From Lachnospiraceae bacterium (GTDB lineage: Bacteria > Bacillota > Clostridia > Lachnospirales > Lachnospiraceae): DNA of 32,868 nt. Within the stretch, counting starts at the first letter, position 1. Each line of letters begins with the position of its first letter. Below the pieces are notes generated by a model. It did not search any database. It had not been told where the DNA came from and saw only the letters and a program-made list of their open reading frames with translations. Made by a program: the position numbers and the translations under genes. The DNA is taken from the NCBI GenBank assembly GCA_028692975.1, contig JAQUWF010000031.1, positions 1-32,868 on the forward strand, read 5' to 3'. Shown here piece by piece: positions 22,369 to 31,716 of the stretch.

Positions 22369-22722
22369 TTGGTAATTAAAAGAGGGGATATTTTTTATGC
22401 GGATTTGCGGCCGGTCATAGGAAGTGAGCAGGGAGGTATCCGGCCTGTGCTTGTGATTCAAAATGATATTGGCAACAAGCACAGCCCGACGGTCATCGTG
22501 GCTGCCATCACTTCCAAAATGAACAAGGCCAAGCTTCCAACACATATAGAACTGGATTCCCAGGTGTATGATATCGTACGGGATTCGGTGATTTTGCTGG
22601 AACAGCTGCGCACCATAGATAAGGTCAGGCTGCGGGATAAGGTCTGTCATCTGGACCCGGAGGTCTTGAAAAAAGTGAACAAAGCACTGCGTATCAGTCT
22701 GGAACTGCCTACATATTCTTGA
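22369..22722 (+). CDS. mazF: MazF/EndoA-type mRNA interferase (PemK family)
   Basis: Sequence-specific endoribonuclease toxin related to Bacillus EndoA (NdoA). The protein shows the full family core: [55 protein letters not shown] and [18 protein letters not shown]. The start is uncertain: TTG 22369 gives MVIKRGD, 117 residues, with GGAG 10 bases upstream, matching the EndoA N-terminus; GTG 22360 would add three residues. Bacillus has the antitoxin EndoAI encoded between alr and this gene; here the 66 bases after alr cannot hold one, and no antitoxin-like gene follows. The promoter of the next gene overlaps its stop codon. Confidence 0.93.
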   Translation: MVIKRGDIFYADLRPVIGSEQGGIRPVLVIQNDIGNKHSPTVIVAAITSKMNKAKLPTHIELDSQVYDIVRDSVILLEQLRTIDKVRLRDKVCHLDPEVLKKVNKALRISLELPTYS

Positions 22723-22747
22723 CGAATACGCATGAAAATGGTATAAC
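22719..22747 (+). promoter_or_regulatory. sigma-A promoter of the CNNM gene
   Basis: TTGACG (22719-22724), a 17-base spacer and TATAAC (22742-22747). The -35 box includes the mazF TGA stop codon. It would drive CNNM-yebC-uppP-ftsK. Confidence 0.6.
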
Positions 22748-22818
22748 TTATTGGTAGGAAACTGCTTAGACGGTTTAAAACAAAAGAGAAATTCTGTATT
22801 TAAAGGAGTTATTATCCC

Positions 22819-24189
22819 ATGGATGATGGTTGTAGCCCTTTGTGGGGTTGTATTATTTTTGTAGTTTTTATTGTGCTGAATGGTATTTTTTATGGCTATA
22901 GCGTTGCCCTGGAAAACGCAAGTGAGAATGAGATAGAGAAACAGGGGAATGTAAAATCTACGAGAATTCTTGATCTTATGGATGACTCAGGAAGATTTTG
23001 TGCCACCGCTCAGGCTGTGGCCGTATTATTGGGGATTTTGACTGGTTACATAGGATTAAAAACATTTATTCAGTACGGAGCAGCGCTCCTGCGTTTGATT
23101 CCGTTCTGTTCCGGCTTATCCACGGATGCCGTATGGATCATATCCGGTATTCTTATTTTTCTGCTTTCCATGAGTATCCTGCTTGCATTCGGATATCTGG
23201 CCCCGCGCAAGATCAGTCTGCACCATCCGGAAAAGACGCTGTTTCGTTATTACGGTTTTGTTTCCACGGTGGTGACAGTATTTACGCCTTTTACTGTTTT
23301 TGCCAACGTATTGGGGAATCTTCTGGTACGCATATTTGGCATCGACCCAAACAAATATGCGGATGAAGTTACAGAGGAAGAAATCATTTCCATCGTTGAC
23401 GAGGCCCATGAACAGGGTGTCATTGAAGAAAACGAAGCAGAGATGATACAAAATATCATCGAATTCGGCGACACTAACGCCAAAGATATCATGACCCATC
23501 GAAAAAATATTATTGCACTGGACGGAGAAATGTCTCTGGACGATGCTATGGCTATCATGCTGGAAGAAAATAACTCCAGATATCCGGTCTACAAGGATGA
23601 CATTGACAATATCATCGGTATCATCCATCTGAAGGATGCCATGAAACAGCTGACTTATCATAAGATGGGCCATATTGCTATCGAGGACATACCGAATCTG
23701 ATCCGTGAGGCGGAAATCATTCCGGAAACACGGAGCATTGATACGATTTTCCAGTTCATGCAGACAAAGAAGGTACACATGGTCATCGTGGTGGATGAAT
23801 ACGGACAGACCACAGGGCTTGTTGCCATGGAAGATATTCTGGAAGAAATCGTGGGCAATATCCTGGATGAGTACGATGATGACGAAGTATTTATCCAGCA
23901 CCAGTTTGACGACAGTATTCTTATGGACGGGCTTACGCCTTTGGAGCAAGTGGGCGAGGTACTCCAGGTGGACTTCGACGATGAGGAGTTCGAAACATTA
24001 AATGGTTATCTGACCGCACTTCTGGATCATATTCCCAACGAAGATGACAAGGAAGTGTCCGGTAGGGGATTTTTGTTCCAGATATTATCAGTGGACAAAC
24101 ATATTATACAAAAAGTAAGGGTAGATAAACTGCCTGAGGAAGAAGAAGGAGAAGAAACATGTCAGGACATTCAAAATTCGCCAACATAA
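22819..24189 (+). CDS. CNNM-domain, CBS-pair membrane protein (hemolysin C/CorC family)
   Basis: A 456-residue membrane protein with an N-terminal CNNM domain of about four hydrophobic segments (about 8-27, 65-90, 110-130, 148-172). Next come two CBS domains (about 215-345, including [13 protein letters not shown] and [20 protein letters not shown]). A C-terminal CorC/HlyC ligand-binding domain follows (about 360-445, with DGLTPLEQV and [15 protein letters not shown]). The family is linked to magnesium or cobalt export and resistance; the hemolysin name is historical. ATG 22819 follows AAAGGAG. Its 3' end overlaps yebC by 31 bases. It has its own promoter overlapping the mazF stop. Confidence 0.93.
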   Translation: MDDGCSPLWGCIIFVVFIVLNGIFYGYSVALENASENEIEKQGNVKSTRILDLMDDSGRFCATAQAVAVLLGILTGYIGLKTFIQYGAALLRLIPFCSGLSTDAVWIISGILIFLLSMSILLAFGYLAPRKISLHHPEKTLFRYYGFVSTVVTVFTPFTVFANVLGNLLVRIFGIDPNKYADEVTEEEIISIVDEAHEQGVIEENEAEMIQNIIEFGDTNAKDIMTHRKNIIALDGEMSLDDAMAIMLEENNSRYPVYKDDIDNIIGIIHLKDAMKQLTYHKMGHIAIEDIPNLIREAEIIPETRSIDTIFQFMQTKKVHMVIVVDEYGQTTGLVAMEDILEEIVGNILDEYDDDEVFIQHQFDDSILMDGLTPLEQVGEVLQVDFDDEEFETLNGYLTALLDHIPNEDDKEVSGRGFLFQILSVDKHIIQKVRVDKLPEEEEGEETCQDIQNSPT

Positions 24190-24893
24190 AACACAAAAAA
24201 GAGAAAAATGATGCCAAAAAGGGCAAAATTTTTACGATAATCGGCAGAGAAATTGCAGTAGCCGTAAAAGAAGGCGGCGCAGATCCTGCCAACAACAGCA
24301 AACTGCGTGATGTGGTTGCCAAAGCAAAGGCAAACAATATGCCAAACGATACCATCGACCGCGGCATCAAAAAAGCTGCCGGTGACGCCAATGCCATGAA
24401 CTATGAGTACATTACTTATGAAGGCTATGGGCCAAACGGTATCGCTATTATCGTGGATACGCTGACCGACAACAAAAACAGAACCGCTGCCAATGTAAGA
24501 AGCGCATTCACCAAGGGCAACGGAAGCATTGGTACACCTGGCTGCGTTTCTTTTATGTTTGATAAAAAAGGACAAATTGTTATCGATAAAGAAGAATGTT
24601 CCATGGATGCGGATGATCTGATGATGCTGGCTTTGGATGCTGGCGCAGAAGATTTTTCGGAGGAAGAGGACAGTTATGAAATCATAACCGATCCCGATGA
24701 ATTCAACACAGTGAGGGAAGTACTGGAAAAGGAAAACGTGCCTATGATGGATGCGGAAGTTACTATGATCCCACAGACTTATGTGACACTTACCGACGAA
24801 GATGCCATCAAAAACATCAATCGTACCATTGACCTTCTGGAAGATGATGACGATGTACAGTATGTATATCATAACTGGGAAGAAGAGGAATAA
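24159..24893 (+). CDS. yebC: YebC/TACO1 family protein
   Basis: A 244-residue protein with the canonical start [20 protein letters not shown] and the three-domain YebC layout, including [17 protein letters not shown] and [15 protein letters not shown]. Long annotated as a transcriptional regulator, members are now linked to translation, relieving ribosome stalling at proline-rich stretches. ATG 24159 lies within the end of the CNNM gene and is preceded by AAGGAG. The 31-base overlap suggests translational coupling. The last residues are acidic. Family assignment is certain; whether it acts on transcription or translation here is not visible. Confidence 0.96.
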   Translation: MSGHSKFANIKHKKEKNDAKKGKIFTIIGREIAVAVKEGGADPANNSKLRDVVAKAKANNMPNDTIDRGIKKAAGDANAMNYEYITYEGYGPNGIAIIVDTLTDNKNRTAANVRSAFTKGNGSIGTPGCVSFMFDKKGQIVIDKEECSMDADDLMMLALDAGAEDFSEEEDSYEIITDPDEFNTVREVLEKENVPMMDAEVTMIPQTYVTLTDEDAIKNINRTIDLLEDDDDVQYVYHNWEEEE

Positions 24894-24899
24894 TCTATC

Positions 24900-25778
24900 A
24901 TGAGTTTTTTTGAGGCGATTCTTCTTGGAATTGTACAGGGACTGACGGAATTTCTGCCGGTCAGCAGTTCGGGACATCTGGCTATCTGTGAACATCTGCT
25001 TCACATTCAGATGGATTCCGGAATGTTTTTTGACGTTATGCTTCATATGGGTACGCTGATTGCTATCTTTGTGGCTTTCCGCAAGGATATCGGCCGGCTT
25101 ATTATGGAGGCCATCCGCATGGTGCGGGATATTTTCCTCAATGCCAAACTGTACTTCCATAATAAGAAGACCGGGGAGGCCAAGCGCTATACCCGTATCG
25201 TACATAGCAATTACCGCAGATTCGTTGTGCTTGTTCTTGTGGCCACCGTGCCCACGGCTATTCTTGGGTACCTTATGCGTGGCATCGTGGACATGGCCAG
25301 TGCGACGCTGCTCTTTCCAGGGCTAGGTCTGCTGGTTACCGGTATTTTGCTCCTTGTGGTTGATTTCGTACCTGCCGGGGACAGGATCCCAAGAGATGTT
25401 GGATTTATAACTGCCTTGCTCATTGGTGTATGTCAGGGTTTCGCCACTTTTCCGGGCGTATCCAGATCCGGCACTACAATCACAGCCTGTCTTTTAAGCG
25501 GCTTTAACCGCAAGTTTGCTGTAAAATTTTCCTTTATCATGTCCATACCGGCAGTCTTTGGGGCTGCTGTGCTGGAATTGACTAAGGTGGGCGGAGAGAC
25601 CATCACGGCAGGCCTTGTGGGGAATTGTTTTGCAGGGGCGATAGCAGCAGGTATCGTTGGATATTTCTGTATCAAGACCATGCTGGTCATTGTGCAGCGC
25701 CAGAAACTGCGTTATTTTTCATATTATTGCTTTTTAATCGGAGTGGTTGCCATCGTTGGCAATTTTCTCATAAAGTAG
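24900..25778 (+). CDS. uppP: Undecaprenyl-diphosphatase (BacA/UppP)
   Basis: Integral membrane phosphatase that recycles undecaprenyl diphosphate to the monophosphate carrier for peptidoglycan and other polymers, and gives bacitracin tolerance. The catalytic motifs are intact: QGLTEFLPVSSSGHL (about 14-28) and FPGVSRSGTTI (about 184-194). About seven to eight hydrophobic segments cover the 292 residues. It begins 6 bases after yebC with GAGGAA upstream. ftsK follows 13 bases later, so the CNNM-yebC-uppP-ftsK group appears to be one transcription unit. Confidence 0.96.
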   Translation: MSFFEAILLGIVQGLTEFLPVSSSGHLAICEHLLHIQMDSGMFFDVMLHMGTLIAIFVAFRKDIGRLIMEAIRMVRDIFLNAKLYFHNKKTGEAKRYTRIVHSNYRRFVVLVLVATVPTAILGYLMRGIVDMASATLLFPGLGLLVTGILLLVVDFVPAGDRIPRDVGFITALLIGVCQGFATFPGVSRSGTTITACLLSGFNRKFAVKFSFIMSIPAVFGAAVLELTKVGGETITAGLVGNCFAGAIAAGIVGYFCIKTMLVIVQRQKLRYFSYYCFLIGVVAIVGNFLIK

Positions 25779-25791
25779 GAGTGTAAACAAA

Positions 25792-28209
25792 ATGGCTACA
25801 GCAAAAAAGAGGACGACAAGATCCTCCAGTGCGAAAAAAAGAACACAGACAAAAAAGAATCAATCCCCAAGCGGTGTACGCCTGGAGATTATTCTCTGTA
25901 TAGTGCTTGCTGTTTCCGTGCTCCTTCTAATCAGTAATTTCGGTATAGGCGGCGTCGTTGGCAACCTGATCAGTTCCTTCTTTTTCGGACTGTTTGGTCT
26001 TATGACTTATGTCTTTCCGTTTATATTATTTCTTGGATTTTCTTTTTACGTAGCCAACAAAAACAATCCGCTGGTCATCCGCAAAATCATCGGTGCAAGC
26101 CTGTTGTTTCTATTTTTGTGCACGCTCCTTCAACTGATTTCCGAAGGCTATATCGAAGGCCTTCCTTTTGGGGATTATTATACTATATCTGCAGAGGATA
26201 AAGTCGGCGGTGGACTTTTGGGCGGTGCACTTTCCAAACTGCTCTGTATGGCTTTCGGACTGGTGGGTGCCTATATTATCACCGTGATTGGTTGCATCAT
26301 CGGCGCCATCGTCATGACCCAGCGCACCTTACTGGCGAATCTGCATTCCAAAGGTTCTATGGCATATCAGGAAGCCAAGAAGGAACGGCAGGTCAGAAAA
26401 GCGGAACAGGCAAGACTGGAAAAAGAAGCTGTTAAGCAGGAAAAGCAAAATAAATTAAAAGAAAAAGAAAAAAAGGTGGAAGCATTTGTCATCCCACAAT
26501 TACAGATACAGCGGGATGAGCCGGAGTCCAAAAAGGAACGGTCTGAACAGATAGCAGCACCGCTTCCCCAATTAAAACCAGTGGAATCCGTACAGGAAAT
26601 TCCGGAAGAACCGGCAAAGGCTGACCATACAGGGGAACGGATAACGAAGAATCCCAAATCCACAAAAGAAGAAATCGCTTCCGGTATTCAAAACATCAAG
26701 AAAGAAATCGATACCAAGCAGGAGGAACCGAAGAAGCAGTACCAGTTTCCGCCTCTTTCTCTTCTGAAAGCAGGCAGGGGACAGACAGGAGATTCGGATG
26801 CGCATCTGCGTGAGACTGCTGCCAAACTACAGAAAACCTTCCATGATTTCGGCGTGAATGTGACTGTCACCAACGCCAGCTGCGGACCGACGGTTACCCG
26901 ATACGAATTGCAGCCGGAACAGGGTGTAAAGGTAAGCAGAATCGTAGGTCTCAGTGATGATATCAAATTGAATCTGGCTGCGGCGGATATTCGTATTGAG
27001 GCCCCCATACCGGGAAAAGCAGCAGTTGGCATCGAAGTGCCTAATGAAAACAACAGCGCAGTCATGCTGCGGGACCTGCTGCAGTCAGAGGATTTCCAGA
27101 AATCCAAAGCCGCCCTGTCCTTTGCTGTTGGAAAGGATATTGCAGGGAAACCGGTGGTTACAGATATTGCCAAAATGCCCCATCTGCTTATTGCCGGGGC
27201 GACTGGTTCCGGTAAATCCGTCTGTATCAATACCCTGATCATGAGTCTGCTCTACAAGGCGAATCCAGATGATGTGAAAATGATCATGATTGATCCAAAA
27301 GTCGTAGAATTAAGCTGCTACAACGGTATCCCCCACCTGTTCATTCCGGTGGTCACGGATCCGAAGAAAGCGGCGGGCGCCTTAAACTGGGCTGTGGCTG
27401 AGATGACGGATCGTTATAATAAATTTTCCGAATATGGCGTGCGTGATCTGAAAGGCTTTAATGAGAAAATCACACTGATCAGCCAGGACCCGGCATTGGA
27501 AGACAAACCGAAAAAAATGCCGCAGATCGTCATTATCGTAGACGAGTTGGCGGATCTTATGATGGTGGCTCCAGGTGAGGTGGAGGATGCAATCTGTCGT
27601 CTGGCCCAGCTGGCCCGTGCGGCAGGTATTCATCTGATTATCGCCACACAGAGACCGTCAGTGAATGTCATCACCGGACTGATCAAGGCAAATATGCCTT
27701 CGCGTATTGCTTTTTCTGTTTCATCCGGCGTCGATTCCCGGACGATCCTGGATATGAACGGTGCGGAAAAACTGCTGGGTAAGGGGGATATGCTATTCTA
27801 TCCACAGGGCTATCCAAAACCTGCCAGATTGCAGGGTTCTTTCGTTTCCGATCAGGAAGTTTCTTCCGTTGTAAAATTTTTATCTTCACAACACGGCGAA
27901 GTAGTGTATAATACAGAGGTCGAAGAAAAAATAAACAGTACAGTTTCTTCTGCCGGTTCGGCAGCGTCCGGAGGTGGTGCATCTGATTTGGATGTATATT
28001 TCACAGAAGCCGGCAAATTCATCATAGATAAAGACAAAGCATCCATAGGAATGCTGCAGCGCGTATTCAAAATAGGCTTCAACCGCGCGGCAAGGATTAT
28101 GGATCAGCTGGCGGAAGCCGGTGTCGTAGGGGAAGAAGAAGGCACCAAGCCCCGGAAAGTCCTTATGTCTATGGAGGAATTCGAACAGTATGTGGAAGAG
28201 TCTGTGTAA
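25792..28209 (+). CDS. ftsK: FtsK/SpoIIIE family DNA translocase
   Basis: An 805-residue ATP-driven DNA pump. The N-terminus is basic with four membrane segments (about 30-170). A charged Lys/Glu/Gln-rich linker spans about 190-320. The motor has the beta-alpha domain (SCGPTVTRYELQPEQGVKV), Walker A in GATGSGKSVCINT near 470-480, Walker B IVIIVDELADLMM near 580-590, and TQRPSVNVITGLIKAN. The DNA-orienting gamma winged helix is at about 745-800 (SIGMLQRVFKIGFNRAARIM). It could act at division (FtsK) or in spore chromosome transfer (SpoIIIE); motifs alone do not tell which. ATG 25792 lies 13 bases after uppP. Confidence 0.96.
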   Translation: MATAKKRTTRSSSAKKRTQTKKNQSPSGVRLEIILCIVLAVSVLLLISNFGIGGVVGNLISSFFFGLFGLMTYVFPFILFLGFSFYVANKNNPLVIRKIIGASLLFLFLCTLLQLISEGYIEGLPFGDYYTISAEDKVGGGLLGGALSKLLCMAFGLVGAYIITVIGCIIGAIVMTQRTLLANLHSKGSMAYQEAKKERQVRKAEQARLEKEAVKQEKQNKLKEKEKKVEAFVIPQLQIQRDEPESKKERSEQIAAPLPQLKPVESVQEIPEEPAKADHTGERITKNPKSTKEEIASGIQNIKKEIDTKQEEPKKQYQFPPLSLLKAGRGQTGDSDAHLRETAAKLQKTFHDFGVNVTVTNASCGPTVTRYELQPEQGVKVSRIVGLSDDIKLNLAAADIRIEAPIPGKAAVGIEVPNENNSAVMLRDLLQSEDFQKSKAALSFAVGKDIAGKPVVTDIAKMPHLLIAGATGSGKSVCINTLIMSLLYKANPDDVKMIMIDPKVVELSCYNGIPHLFIPVVTDPKKAAGALNWAVAEMTDRYNKFSEYGVRDLKGFNEKITLISQDPALEDKPKKMPQIVIIVDELADLMMVAPGEVEDAICRLAQLARAAGIHLIIATQRPSVNVITGLIKANMPSRIAFSVSSGVDSRTILDMNGAEKLLGKGDMLFYPQGYPKPARLQGSFVSDQEVSSVVKFLSSQHGEVVYNTEVEEKINSTVSSAGSAASGGGASDLDVYFTEAGKFIIDKDKASIGMLQRVFKIGFNRAARIMDQLAEAGVVGEEEGTKPRKVLMSMEEFEQYVEESV

Positions 28210-28237
28210 CTAATAAAATTCCAGAAAGAGGTATTGC

Positions 28238-29338
28238 ATGAAGTGTCAGAAATGCGGTGCTGACATTCCTGATGGAGATGTCTTTTGCCAAAAATGTGGT
28301 GCGGAAGTTCAGCTGGTTCCTGATTATAATTCTGTCGAATATCTATTGAAACAAAAGAGGGAACAGACCAAAGCAGCGGAAGCAGAAGCGGTCATTGAAA
28401 ACGACAATAACAAAAAAAAGAAAAAGAAGAAAAAGCATGGGATCCTGATTACGGTGCTTGTTTTGTTACTGCTGGCAGGTGCTGTCTTTGGGGTGACTTT
28501 TTTCATCAACGAAAAGAACGCCAATTCCTATGATTACCAGATAGAAAAAGCGGAGATAGAGTATTCCAATCATGACTATGAGAAAGCGACTGAATATGTA
28601 AAGCGGGCTATCGGTCTGAACCCGGACAGCGTGGACGCGAAGCTTCTTTTATCCCAGATTTATATTGATTCAGAGAATACGGATGATGCGGTTGCGAAAT
28701 TGAATGAGATCATTGCCGCTTATCCGGATAATACAACGGCTTACGGACAGTTGATAAATGTCTATGACAACGAGTCGGACACAGACAGCATCAAGAAATT
28801 GATGGATGCATGTACCAGTGAGGCGGTGAAAGAAAAATTTGCTGCTTACATATGCGAGAAACCAAAGATAACCCCTGCTGAGGGAAGCTACAAGTATAAA
28901 TTAAAAGTATCCATCGCCAGCGACAGCGGCGAGATCCATTATACGACGGACGGCAGTACACCGACCAAGGACAGTGCCGTCTACAGCACTTCGCTGCAGA
29001 TGGAAGAAGGTACGACCAAGGTACAGGCTATGGTAATCAATGCAAAAGGAATACCAAGTGATGTGGTGAGCGCCACCTATAAGGTAACACTGCCAAGACC
29101 AAATCCGCCAGTCATCGATCCGGAGTCAGGCACTTATGATGCAGGAACCGAGATAACAGTCACTGTCCCATCAGGCTGCAAAGCGTATTATGCTTTTGAT
29201 GATACGCCGACCACCAGCAGCACCCGCTATACCAAGCCTATCAAATTAGAAGAAGGGGAACATATTTTCTCTGTTATTGTAGTAGACGAAAATGGGAAAC
29301 AGAGTTATCCAGCTAGTGAAACCTATGTTGTTAACTAG
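28238..29338 (+). CDS. zinc-ribbon, TPR and chitobiase-C-like membrane protein
   Basis: A 366-residue protein with an unusual modular order. The N-terminus is a four-cysteine zinc ribbon (MKCQKCGADIPDGDVFCQKC). A Lys-rich patch precedes one membrane helix (about 66-88). A TPR-like region follows (about 98-195, with YEKATEYVKRAIGLNPDSVDAKLLL-type pattern split across helices). Two beta-rich CHB_HEX_C-type repeats complete it (about 208-285 and 290-365), with GEIHYTTDGSTPT and CKAYYAFDDTPTTS signatures. It is predicted to span the membrane once with the zinc ribbon inside and the rest outside. Such proteins recur in Lachnospiraceae without known function. ATG 28238 follows AGAGG. It lies 28 bases after ftsK and 34 before nfnA; it may be co-transcribed with ftsK. 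Confidence 0.85.
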   Translation: MKCQKCGADIPDGDVFCQKCGAEVQLVPDYNSVEYLLKQKREQTKAAEAEAVIENDNNKKKKKKKKHGILITVLVLLLLAGAVFGVTFFINEKNANSYDYQIEKAEIEYSNHDYEKATEYVKRAIGLNPDSVDAKLLLSQIYIDSENTDDAVAKLNEIIAAYPDNTTAYGQLINVYDNESDTDSIKKLMDACTSEAVKEKFAAYICEKPKITPAEGSYKYKLKVSIASDSGEIHYTTDGSTPTKDSAVYSTSLQMEEGTTKVQAMVINAKGIPSDVVSATYKVTLPRPNPPVIDPESGTYDAGTEITVTVPSGCKAYYAFDDTPTTSSTRYTKPIKLEEGEHIFSVIVVDENGKQSYPASETYVVN

Positions 29339-29372
29339 GATTTTTATATAAAAAACAAAACAGGAGGGTATT

Positions 29373-30263
29373 ATGTACAAAATCAAGAATGCAGAGCAGC
29401 TCAATGACATTATTTATTTAATGGATGTTGAGGCTCCGAGAGTAGCAAAACATTGTCAGCCAGGACAGTTTGTTATTGTAAAGACTGACGAAGAGGGCGA
29501 GCGTATTCCGCTTACGATCTGTGATTATGACAGAGAAGCAGGAACAGTTACCATCGTATTCCAGCCTATCGGTGCCTCTACTGAGCGCATGAAAAAATTA
29601 AAAGCTGGTGATTCCTTCCAGGATTTCGTAGGACCGCTGGGACAGCCATCTGAGCTGGTTACCGACGATCTGGAAGAAGTAAAGAAAAAGAAAATCCTGT
29701 TTGTAGCCGGTGGTGTTGGTACCGCACCTGTTTATCCACAGGTAAAATGGCTCCACGAGCACGGCATTGATGCCGACGTTATCGTTGGTGCGAAGACACA
29801 TGACCTGCTGATTCTTGAAGACAAGATGAAAGCAGTTGCAGGCAATCTGTATATAACAACAGACGATGGTTCTTATGTGAGAAAAGGTCTGGTAACAGAC
29901 GTGATCAAAGATCTGGTAGAAAATCAGGGTAAGAAATATGATCTGTGCGTATCCATCGGACCAATGATCATGATGAAATTCTGTGTACTGACTACAAAAG
30001 CACTGGGCATTCCTACCATCGTCAGCATGAACCCAATCATGGTAGACGGAACCGGTATGTGTGGTGCCTGTCGTCTGACCGTAGGAGATGAAGTAAAATT
30101 TGCCTGCGTGGACGGACCGGAATTCGACGGATTCAAGGTTGACTTCAATGAAGCCATGAAGAGACAGCAGATGTATAAAACACAGGAAGGCAGAGCTTTA
30201 CTGAAAGAAAAAGAAGGCGATACCCATCATGGTGGATGTGGCCATTGCGGAGGTGACGAATAA
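29373..30263 (+). CDS. nfnA: NfnA-type FAD/[2Fe-2S] subunit (sulfide/dihydroorotate dehydrogenase-like)
   Basis: Small subunit of an NADH-dependent ferredoxin:NADP+ oxidoreductase. The 296-residue protein has a ferredoxin-reductase-like FAD domain (about 1-95, with CQPGQFVIVKTDEEGERIPL) and an NAD-binding domain (VAGGVGTAPVYPQVKWL). The C-terminal cluster-binding region has D225, C230, C233 and C245, matching the Asp/Cys3 [2Fe-2S] pattern of NfnA. A short His/Cys-rich tail (HHGGCGHCGGDE) closes it. ATG 29373 follows CAGGAGGG. Its stop overlaps the ATG of nfnB by one base, so the subunits are made together. This pair could alternatively be annotated as glutamate synthase-like genes, but the context of two subunits favours NfnAB. 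Confidence 0.92.
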   Translation: MYKIKNAEQLNDIIYLMDVEAPRVAKHCQPGQFVIVKTDEEGERIPLTICDYDREAGTVTIVFQPIGASTERMKKLKAGDSFQDFVGPLGQPSELVTDDLEEVKKKKILFVAGGVGTAPVYPQVKWLHEHGIDADVIVGAKTHDLLILEDKMKAVAGNLYITTDDGSYVRKGLVTDVIKDLVENQGKKYDLCVSIGPMIMMKFCVLTTKALGIPTIVSMNPIMVDGTGMCGACRLTVGDEVKFACVDGPEFDGFKVDFNEAMKRQQMYKTQEGRALLKEKEGDTHHGGCGHCGGDE

Positions 30264-31651
30264 TGGGTGACGTATTAAAGAAAGTACCAGTGAGAGAACA
30301 GGATCCAAAGGTTCGCGCAGCGAATTTTGAGGAAGTTTGTCTTGGATATAACAAAGAAGAAGCCGTAGAAGAAGCACAGCGCTGTATCGGCTGCAAGAAT
30401 GCAAAATGTATCGCCGGATGTCCGGTAGCCATCAATATCCCAGGCTTTATCGGTCATGTGAAAGAAGGCAACTTCGAGGAAGCCTTCAAGGTGATCGGCG
30501 AGTCCAGTGCACTGCCGGCTGTCTGCGGACGTGTATGCCCACAGGAAAGCCAGTGTGAAGGAAAATGTATCCGCGGTATCAAGGGCGAAGCCGTTTCCAT
30601 CGGTAAATTAGAGCGGTTCGTAGCTGACTGGGCAAAAGAAAACGGTATCAAACCAGTTGCTCCGGCTGTAAAGAACGGCCACAAGGTAGCCGTTATCGGT
30701 TCCGGCCCTGCTGGTCTTACCTGTGCCGGTGATCTGGCAAAACTTGGCTATGACGTTACGATTTTTGAAGCATTACATAAAACAGGCGGCGTGCTGGTAT
30801 ATGGTATCCCTGAATTCCGTCTTCCAAAAGATAAAGTAGTTGCGGTAGAAGTAGACAACGTAAAGGCTCTTGGCGTTAAGATTGAGACGGACGTTATCAT
30901 CGGCAAATCTACTACCATCGATGAATTAATGATGGACGAGGGATTTGAGGCCGTATTTATCGGTTCCGGTGCAGGTCTTCCAATGTTCATGGGTATTCCG
31001 GGAGAAAATGCCAACGGCGTATTCTCAGCAAACGAGTACCTGACACGTAACAATCTGATGAAAGCATTCCGTGATGATTACGATACACCGATCTTCGACG
31101 GTAAGAAAGTCGCTGTGGTAGGCGGCGGAAACGTGGCTATGGATGCTGCAAGAACAGCACTGCGTCTCGGCGCTGAGGTTCATGTGGTTTACAGACGTAG
31201 TGAAGCAGAGCTTCCTGCAAGAGCAGAAGAAGTTCATCACGCAAAAGAAGAGGGCATCATCTTTGATCTGCTGACCAACCCGACGGAAATCTTAACCGAT
31301 GAAAACGACTGGGTTCGCGGCATCAAATTAGTGAAAATGGAACTTGGCGAGCCGGATGCATCCGGCAGAAGACGTCCGGTAGAAATCCCAGGCTCTGCCT
31401 ATGAGATGGAGGTCGATACCGTGATCATGTCTCTCGGTACCTCTCCAAATCCACTTATTTCGTCTACCACTATCGGTCTGGACGTGAATAAGCGTAAATG
31501 TATCATCGCGGACGAAGAGTACGGCAAAACCTCCAAAGAGGGCGTATATGCCGGCGGTGACGCTGTGACAGGCGCTGCTACTGTTATTCTGGCTATGGGC
31601 GCAGGCAAAGCAGGAGCAAAGGGTATTCACGAATTCTTATCAAACAAATAA
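30263..31651 (+). CDS. nfnB: NfnB-type NADPH-binding flavoprotein (GltD-like)
   Basis: The 462-residue partner of NfnA. An N-terminal [4Fe-4S] domain has two Cys-rich clusters (CIGCKNAKCIAGCPV and CGRVCPQESQCEGKC, about residues 39-110). FAD binding is shown by VAVIGSGPAGLTCAG, and NADPH binding by VAVVGGGNVAMDAARTALRLGAE. The C-terminus (YAGGDAVTGAATVILAMGAGK) is typical. Together with NfnA it couples NADH and reduced ferredoxin to NADPH formation by electron bifurcation. It is commonly called glutamate synthase (NADPH) subunit or gltA in databases; the lack of a large GltB subunit nearby favours NfnB. Its one-base overlap (taATG) with nfnA indicates coupling, and a terminator follows at 31666. 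Confidence 0.94.
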   Translation: MGDVLKKVPVREQDPKVRAANFEEVCLGYNKEEAVEEAQRCIGCKNAKCIAGCPVAINIPGFIGHVKEGNFEEAFKVIGESSALPAVCGRVCPQESQCEGKCIRGIKGEAVSIGKLERFVADWAKENGIKPVAPAVKNGHKVAVIGSGPAGLTCAGDLAKLGYDVTIFEALHKTGGVLVYGIPEFRLPKDKVVAVEVDNVKALGVKIETDVIIGKSTTIDELMMDEGFEAVFIGSGAGLPMFMGIPGENANGVFSANEYLTRNNLMKAFRDDYDTPIFDGKKVAVVGGGNVAMDAARTALRLGAEVHVVYRRSEAELPARAEEVHHAKEEGIIFDLLTNPTEILTDENDWVRGIKLVKMELGEPDASGRRRPVEIPGSAYEMEVDTVIMSLGTSPNPLISSTTIGLDVNKRKCIIADEEYGKTSKEGVYAGGDAVTGAATVILAMGAGKAGAKGIHEFLSNK

Positions 31652-31665
31652 AATAACAGGAATTA

Positions 31666-31699
31666 CCCCGGGCGGATGTTAAAACGTCCGGGGGATTTT
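31666..31699 (+). terminator. Rho-independent terminator of nfnAB
   Basis: CCCCGGGCG (31666-31674) pairs with CGTCCGGGG (31685-31693) with one G-U pair and a 10-base loop, followed by GATTTTTG. It sits between nfnB and rlmH. Confidence 0.8.
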
Positions 31700-31716
31700 T
31701 GCTTTAAAGAGGTATT

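Noticed and set aside
24171-25205. 344-residue antisense ORF over yebC and uppP
   Set aside because: Antisense to two genes with complete family motifs, no ribosome binding site, low-complexity translation.
29373-31651. Assimilatory glutamate synthase (GltBD)
   Set aside because: There is no large GltB subunit; the small FAD/[2Fe-2S] partner overlapping by one base fits NfnAB.
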